Source of the DNA: Microbacterium sp. nov. GSS16
GTDB lineage: Bacteria > Actinomycetota > Actinomycetes > Actinomycetales > Microbacteriaceae
Reading direction: 5' to 3'
NCBI RefSeq assembly: GCF_028198145.1
Contig: NZ_CP116338.1
Coordinates: 2,728,001-2,792,000 of the forward strand
DNA length: 64,000 nt
How positions within the stretch are numbered: the stretch's first letter is position 1; each line of letters begins with the position of its first letter. The position numbers and the translations under genes are program-made. Below are positions 59,780 through 64,000 of this stretch, piece after piece. Below the pieces are notes generated by a model. That model ran no database searches. It was given only the letters and a program-made list of their open reading frames with translations, and was not told where the DNA came from.

Positions 59780-61069
59780 TCAGCGCGCCGGGAACGAGCG
59801 CTCGGGCGAGCCGACGTAGAGCTGCTGCGGGCGGCCGATCTTGGTCTGCGGGTCGAGGTTCAGCTCACGCCACTGCGCCAGCCAGCCCGGCAGGCGGCCG
59901 ATCGCGAACAGCACCGTGAACATGCGCGTCGGGAAGCCCATCGCCTTGTAGATGACGCCGGTGTAGAAGTCGACGTTCGGGTAGAGCCGGCGCTCCTTGA
60001 AGTAGTCGTCGGCGAGCGCGATCTCCTCGAGCTCCTTGGCGAGGTCGAGCAGCGGATCTGTGACGCCGAGCTCGGAGAGCACCTCGTCGGCGGCCTCCTT
60101 GACGAGCTTCGCGCGCGGATCGTAGTTCTTGTAGACCCGGTGTCCGAAGCCCATCAGCTTCACACCGGCCTCCTTGTTCTTCACGCTCTCGACGAAGCGC
60201 TGCACGCTCTGTCCGGAATCGCGGATCTGACCGAGCATCGTCAGCACCGCCTCGTTCGCCCCGCCGTGCAGCGGGCCCGAGAGCGCCTGGATGCCGGCCG
60301 AGATCGACGCGAACTGGTTCGCGCCCGTCGAGCCGACCAGACGCACGGTAGAGGTCGAGGCGTTCTGCTCGTGATCCTCGTGCAGGATCAGCAGCAGCTC
60401 GAGCGCCTTCGACATCACCGGGTTCACCTCGTACGGCTCGCTGTGCACGCCGAAATTGAGCTTCAGGAAGTTGTCGACGAAGCTCAGCGAGTTGTCGGGG
60501 TAGAGGAAAGCCTGTCCGACGCTCTTCTTGTGCGCGTACGCGGCGATGACCGGCAGCTTGGCGAGCATGCGCACCATGTTCAGCTCGACGTGCTCGGGGT
60601 TGTGCGGGTCGGTCTGGCCCTCGTAGTAGGTCGACAGCGCCGCGACCGCGGATGAGAGCACCGACATCGGGTGTGCGGTGTGCGGCAGAGCCGAGAAGAA
60701 ATGCTTGAGATCCTCGTGCAGCAGGGTGTGCCGGCGGATCTTCTCGTCGAACTCGGCGAGCTCGGTCGCCGTCGGCAGCTCGCCGTAGATCAGCAGCCAG
60801 GCCACCTCGAGGTAGCTGCAGTTCTTCGCGATCTGCTCGATCGGGTATCCGCGGTAGCGCAGGATGCCCTGATCGCCGTCGATGAAGGTGACGGCCGACT
60901 TGGTGGATGCTGTGTTCACGAAGCCGTAGTCGAGACCGGTGTAGCCGGTCTGACGCGTCAGCGTCGAGAAGTCGATGCTGTCGGTGCCGCTGCTTCCGCG
61001 GACGACGGGGAACTCCGCCGTGGTGTCGCCGATCGAAAGAGTCGCCTTCTCGGGCTGAGCTGCGCTCAC
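59780..61069 (-). CDS. gltA: Citrate synthase (type I)
   Basis: A 429-residue enzyme from the GTG at 61069, chosen because AGGAGG lies 5 nt upstream; a longer frame to 61117 exists. The active site is complete: His in GPLHGGANEAV, His in GFGHRVYKNYDPRAK and Asp in PNVDFYTGVIY. It joins oxaloacetate and acetyl-CoA at the entry to the TCA cycle. The N-terminal beta domain typical of hexameric type I forms is present. The C-terminal domain ends normally (RSFPAR). Confidence 0.96.
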   Translation of the reverse strand: MSAAQPEKATLSIGDTTAEFPVVRGSSGTDSIDFSTLTRQTGYTGLDYGFVNTASTKSAVTFIDGDQGILRYRGYPIEQIAKNCSYLEVAWLLIYGELPTATELAEFDEKIRRHTLLHEDLKHFFSALPHTAHPMSVLSSAVAALSTYYEGQTDPHNPEHVELNMVRMLAKLPVIAAYAHKKSVGQAFLYPDNSLSFVDNFLKLNFGVHSEPYEVNPVMSKALELLLILHEDHEQNASTSTVRLVGSTGANQFASISAGIQALSGPLHGGANEAVLTMLGQIRDSGQSVQRFVESVKNKEAGVKLMGFGHRVYKNYDPRAKLVKEAADEVLSELGVTDPLLDLAKELEEIALADDYFKERRLYPNVDFYTGVIYKAMGFPTRMFTVLFAIGRLPGWLAQWRELNLDPQTKIGRPQQLYVGSPERSFPAR

Positions 61070-61228
61070 GCCAACCTCCTGCTGCGTTCGTCTCGTCGTG
61101 GGCGATGAAAGACGCACGCAGCGCCGGTCCAGCAGACCCCATCGCCCCTACAGCCTAGTCGTGACCTCGGCCTACTGTGACATCCGCCAAGAGATGCGGG
61201 TCATCACGGCGTGGTACACACAAAAAAC

Positions 61229-62341
61229 TCAGCGATCGGCCCCGCGCAGGCGCTCCGCGGCCTGCTCGACGCGCTCGAGCGGCGCGGTGAGCGACAGGCG
61301 CACGTGCTGGGCGGAGTGCTCGCCGTAGAAGTGGCCGGGCCCTGCGAGGATGCCGAGGGATGCCAGGCGGTCCATCGACTCCCAGGCATCACGCCCCTCT
61401 GTCGCCCACAGGTACAGGCCCGCCTCGGAGCCGTCGATGCGGAACCCGGCGTCGACGAGCGCCGGCAGCAGCGCGTCGCGGCGCTGACGATAGAGCTGCT
61501 TCTGCGCGGCGACGTGCTCGTCATCACGCAGGGCCACGGCCATCGCGTGCTGCACCGGCGCGGGCGGCATCAGGCCGAGGTGCTTGCGCGCAGCGAGGAT
61601 GTCGCCGATCAGCGTCGAGCAGCCGGCGATGAACGCGGCGCGGTATCCGGCGAGATTGGACTGCTTGCTGAGCGAGTAGACGCTGAGCAGGTTCGCACGG
61701 CTGTCGCCTGTGACACGCGGGTCGAGCACCGACGGGATGGCCTGGCTCCGCCACGGGCCGTCCCAGCCGAGCTCGGCGTAGCACTCGTCGCTCGCCAGCA
61801 CGGCGCCGAGCTCGCGAGCGCGGCGCACCGCGGCGCTCAGCGCCTCGAGGTTCCAGGTGCGCCCGTCGGGGTTGCCGGGGGTGTTGATCCAGATGAGCTT
61901 CGCACCCTCGGGCCATTGAGCCGGGTCATCGGCGGCGACGGTCGTCGCCCCGACGACCGCCGCACCGACGGCGTATGTCGGGTACGCGACGCGAGGATGA
62001 ACGACGACATCGCCCGCACCGAGGCCGAGCAGGAGAGGCAGCAGCGCGACGAGCTCCTTCGAGCCGATCGTCGGCATGACGTTCGCCTCGGTGAGCCCGG
62101 GCACGCCGCGCCGGCGGGCATACCAGTCGACGATCGCGTGGCGAACATCGACCGTGCCGACGGTCTGCGGGTACGCGTGCGCGTCGGTGGCCTCGGCGAG
62201 CGCGCGGCGGATCACCTCGGGCGTGGGGTCGACCGGCGAGCCGATCGACAGGTCGACGAGGCCGTCGGGATGCTGAGCCGCCCGCTCGCGATAGGGGACG
62301 ACGGCGTCCCAGGGGTAGTCCGCGAGATCCCGGACCCCCAC
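61229..62341 (-). CDS. dapC: Succinyldiaminopimelate transaminase
   Basis: A 370-residue PLP aminotransferase that makes N-succinyl-LL-DAP. NTPGNPDG, SDECYAELGW and the PLP lysine in YSLSKQSNLAGYRAAF are in place; YPWDAVVPYRERAAQHP at the start is characteristic of the actinobacterial DapC next to ferredoxin. The GTG start at 62341 follows the fdxA stop with no gap (TGAGTG), so the two are co-translated, as for Rv1178-Rv1177. With dapD and dapE nearby, most of the succinylase branch is present here. Confidence 0.93.
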   Translation of the reverse strand: MGVRDLADYPWDAVVPYRERAAQHPDGLVDLSIGSPVDPTPEVIRRALAEATDAHAYPQTVGTVDVRHAIVDWYARRRGVPGLTEANVMPTIGSKELVALLPLLLGLGAGDVVVHPRVAYPTYAVGAAVVGATTVAADDPAQWPEGAKLIWINTPGNPDGRTWNLEALSAAVRRARELGAVLASDECYAELGWDGPWRSQAIPSVLDPRVTGDSRANLLSVYSLSKQSNLAGYRAAFIAGCSTLIGDILAARKHLGLMPPAPVQHAMAVALRDDEHVAAQKQLYRQRRDALLPALVDAGFRIDGSEAGLYLWATEGRDAWESMDRLASLGILAGPGHFYGEHSAQHVRLSLTAPLERVEQAAERLRGADR

Positions 62342-62662
62342 TCAGTCCCCCTGCGGTGGCAGGACGCTGATCACCGGGTGGTCGAAGTCGTAGACGCCGA
62401 CCTTGGATGCGCCGCCCGGAGAGCCGATCTCGTCGAAGAACTCGACGTTGGCCTTGTAGTAGTCGGCCCATTCCTCGGGCAGGTCGTCTTCGTAGTAGAT
62501 CGCCTCGACGGGGCAGACCGGTTCGCAGGCGCCGCAGTCCACGCACTCGTCGGGGTGGATGTACAGCATCCGCTCGCCTTCGTAGATGCAGTCCACGGGG
62601 CATTCGTCGATGCAGGCGCGATCCTTGACATCGACGCAGGGAAGGGCGATCACGTACGTCAC
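62342..62662 (-). CDS. fdxA: 7Fe ferredoxin
   Basis: A 106-residue ferredoxin with [16 protein letters not shown] and [16 protein letters not shown], the cysteine spacing of one 3Fe-4S and one 4Fe-4S cluster as in actinobacterial FdxA/FdxC. The C-terminal half is an acidic extension typical of this type. GTG start. It supplies electrons to soluble redox enzymes; cotranscription with dapC is a conserved but unexplained arrangement. Confidence 0.95.
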   Translation of the reverse strand: MTYVIALPCVDVKDRACIDECPVDCIYEGERMLYIHPDECVDCGACEPVCPVEAIYYEDDLPEEWADYYKANVEFFDEIGSPGGASKVGVYDFDHPVISVLPPQGD

Positions 62663-62681
62663 GGCTTCAGTCTACGACTCC

Positions 62682-63083
62682 TTAGCGCGCCTCGCCCCGC
62701 GGTGCTGCCGCACTCGCCGACAGATCCCTCAGGCGACGGGTGTCCGGCCAGGCCACGATGAGCATGACGATGCCTGCGGCGACGTACATCCAGATATTGC
62801 CGAGGGCCGTGTTCGGCACCACGATCGATCCCCCCGGTCCGCGCTGGGAGATCACCAGCAGCAGCGCCATCATGCCCAGTCCCGCGGCGAGCGCGGCCCA
62901 GCGATCTCCCGTCAGCGCGCGCAGCGCGATCAGCAGCGCGGCGCAAGCGACGCCGCCGAGGATCATGCCGACGGGGATCGGCCCGATCGTGAAGCTGTGC
63001 GCGATGGTGGCGGCGATGCCGTAGACGGCACCGACCAGGGCCGCGGCCAGCCACGAGAGGCCTCGGGAGAGCATTCTGCGCAC
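62682..63083 (-). CDS. Small membrane protein (DUF6113-like)
   Basis: A 133-residue protein with four hydrophobic segments (about 8-30, 35-55, 62-80 and 95-112) and a conserved-looking GGSIVVPNTALGNIW loop. It resembles the DUF6113 family as I recall it. GTG start at 63083. It lies 19 bp before fdxA in the same direction, so a common transcript is likely. No function can be inferred. Confidence 0.65.
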   Translation of the reverse strand: MRRMLSRGLSWLAAALVGAVYGIAATIAHSFTIGPIPVGMILGGVACAALLIALRALTGDRWAALAAGLGMMALLLVISQRGPGGSIVVPNTALGNIWMYVAAGIVMLIVAWPDTRRLRDLSASAAAPRGEAR

Positions 63084-63131
63084 GGAGTCAGCCTACTGCG
63101 CGCCACTGTCCGTCACCTGACGCAGCCCGTG

Positions 63132-63446
63132 TCACCCGGCGAGCCCGACCAGACGCAGCAGCGCCGCCACAGCCGCAGCGGCGAAGACGACGACGAGGAA
63201 GGACTGGCGCATCCACAGCAGACCGGCGGCGACGAGGACGGCCGGCACCCTGGCATCCACCATCACCGCCTGCCCGGCGCCCAGCGACTGCACCGCGACG
63301 AGCGCGCCCAGCAAGGCGACGGTGAGCAGATCCGAGATCCGTGCCGGCCTTGGCGCCTCCAGCAGGCCGGCCGGCACGAGGTACCCGGCGGCTTTCAGCC
63401 CGACGCAGATGCAGGCCGCGAGCAGCACAGCGCTCCACACCGTCAT
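63132..63446 (-). CDS. azlD: Branched-chain amino acid export subunit AzlD
   Basis: A 104-residue four-helix membrane protein from the ATG at 63446 (MTVWSAVLLAACICVGLKAAGYLVP), matching AzlD in size and in the PARISDLLTVALLGALVAVQ pattern. It forms the exporter with AzlC, whose stop it overlaps (ATGA). The open frame continues to 63671 in another gene's antisense and is not real. Confidence 0.88.
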   Translation of the reverse strand: MTVWSAVLLAACICVGLKAAGYLVPAGLLEAPRPARISDLLTVALLGALVAVQSLGAGQAVMVDARVPAVLVAAGLLWMRQSFLVVVFAAAAVAALLRLVGLAG

Positions 63447-64000
63447 GACGTCGCCTCCGCCGTCGTCTCTGGGCGCCCCAGCCAGTTGAACCAGCCGACG
63501 ACGACCGCGACGAGCGCGGCGACGAGCACCGGGAGACCGGGCAGGAGAAAGGGCGTGAGGCCGGCGGCTACGACCGCGGCGGCCACACCGACGGCGATCG
63601 CCTGCCGTTCCCGGAGCCGCGGCCAGAGCAGCGCGAGGAACGCGGCGGCGGCCGCCGCGTCGAGGCCCCACGTCTTCGGGTCGCCGAGCACGTCTCCCAG
63701 CAGGGCGCCGGCGAGCGTCGTGAGGTTCCAGCCGACGAGCACCCCGAGGCCGGTGAGCCAGAACCCGAGACGACGCAGGTGCGGCGTCTCCTGCGAGATG
63801 GCGACGGCTGTCGACTCGTCGATGGTGACGTGGGCGGCCGCCGCCCGGCGCCAGAAGCCGCCGCCGATGATCGATGACATGCGCATGCCGTAGGCGACGT
63901 TGCGCACGCCGAGCAGCGCGGCCGATGCGATCGCCGAGGGAAGAGCCGCGATGCCGCCGGCACTGAAGACGCCGATGAAGGCGAACTGCGAGCCGCCGGT
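63443..64000 (-). CDS. azlC: Branched-chain amino acid export subunit AzlC (5' end outside window)
   Basis: The frame stays open to the window edge, so the gene is longer than the GTG at 63907; at least 185 codons are visible. Residues at the edge read GGSQFAFIGVFSAGGIAAL, which corresponds to the substrate-site helix of AzlC, followed by VRNVAYGMRMSSI and AAHVTIDESTAVAI, both typical. Later helices follow to the stop at 63443. AzlCD exports branched-chain amino acids and analogues. Confidence 0.9.
   Translation of the reverse strand, partial: TGGSQFAFIGVFSAGGIAALPSAIASAALLGVRNVAYGMRMSSIIGGGFWRRAAAAHVTIDESTAVAISQETPHLRRLGFWLTGLGVLVGWNLTTLAGALLGDVLGDPKTWGLDAAAAAAFLALLWPRLRERQAIAVGVAAAVVAAGLTPFLLPGLPVLVAALVAVVVGWFNWLGRPETTAEATS

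Overview
The window is high-GC DNA from an actinobacterium, most likely a Microbacterium or close Microbacteriaceae relative. This rests on base composition, many GTG starts, and actinobacterial families such as DUF3107, DUF3117, DUF1918, adnAB and 13E12-type HNH proteins. I could run no database search, so the organism call and all comparisons with Mycobacterium tuberculosis are from memory. Both ends cut through genes: an ABC-2 permease on the left and azlC on the right. I count 57 protein genes or partial genes, one decayed transporter remnant and one tRNA (initiator Met). I see no CRISPR array, insertion sequence or prophage.

1-18.3 kb is a cell-surface region. It holds a polysaccharide/teichoic-acid ABC exporter (permease plus ATPase), five proteins of the CDP-glycerol glycerophosphotransferase type (1240-2664, 10202-11482, 11515-12738, 13928-15364, 15361-16614), a GT4 and a GT2 glycosyltransferase, and an LCP ligase at 5618-7090 that may attach the glycopolymer to peptidoglycan. 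Between them runs a co-directional housekeeping string read right to left: birA, PH-domain membrane protein, purK, purE, LCP protein, with recQ beyond. A membrane-anchored HtrA/DegP protease closes the region.

18.4-21.8 kb holds a class I aminotransferase, a nitrilase-family amidase, a transporter remnant, the initiator tRNA and a DUF1918 protein. The convergent gap 19603-20173 contains the most unusual DNA of the window: 13 tandem 16/17-bp units, a 21-bp inverted repeat and four 29/30-bp spaced repeats.

21.8-42.3 kb resembles the gene order I remember from M. tuberculosis Rv3193c-Rv3211: UPF0182 membrane protein, PDZ/Lon-like protease, zincin-like protein, a stand-alone E1/cyclodehydratase-like protein, UvrD2-like helicase, NudC, AdnB, AdnA, DUF3107 protein, small membrane protein, ferritin-like protein, RhlE-type helicase. 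Most of this concerns DNA repair, nucleotide quality control and envelope proteolysis. The gene beside adnB looks like a catalytically dead APH-fold pseudokinase.

42.4-49.9 kb is mixed: PHP phosphoesterase, membrane-anchored EEP phosphatase, aminopeptidase P, DUF222/HNH protein, an alpha/beta hydrolase, and two membrane proteins, one with a long Pro-Ala-Gly-Ser-Asp repeat tail.

50-62.7 kb resembles Rv1232c-Rv1177: MgtE_N/CBS protein, DUF1003, Mrp, TatB, O-methyltransferase, DUF3117, dapE, dapD, DEAD-box helicase, citrate synthase, dapC, fdxA. Three lysine/DAP genes (dapC, dapD, dapE) lie close together. The right edge carries a DUF6113-like membrane protein and the azlCD branched-chain amino acid exporter.

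A pattern runs through the window: four convergent intergenic gaps carry short tandem repeats with unrelated units (16/17, 19, 14 and 7 bp), several other convergent junctions carry strong hairpins, and two convergent pairs overlap by 164 and 55 nt.
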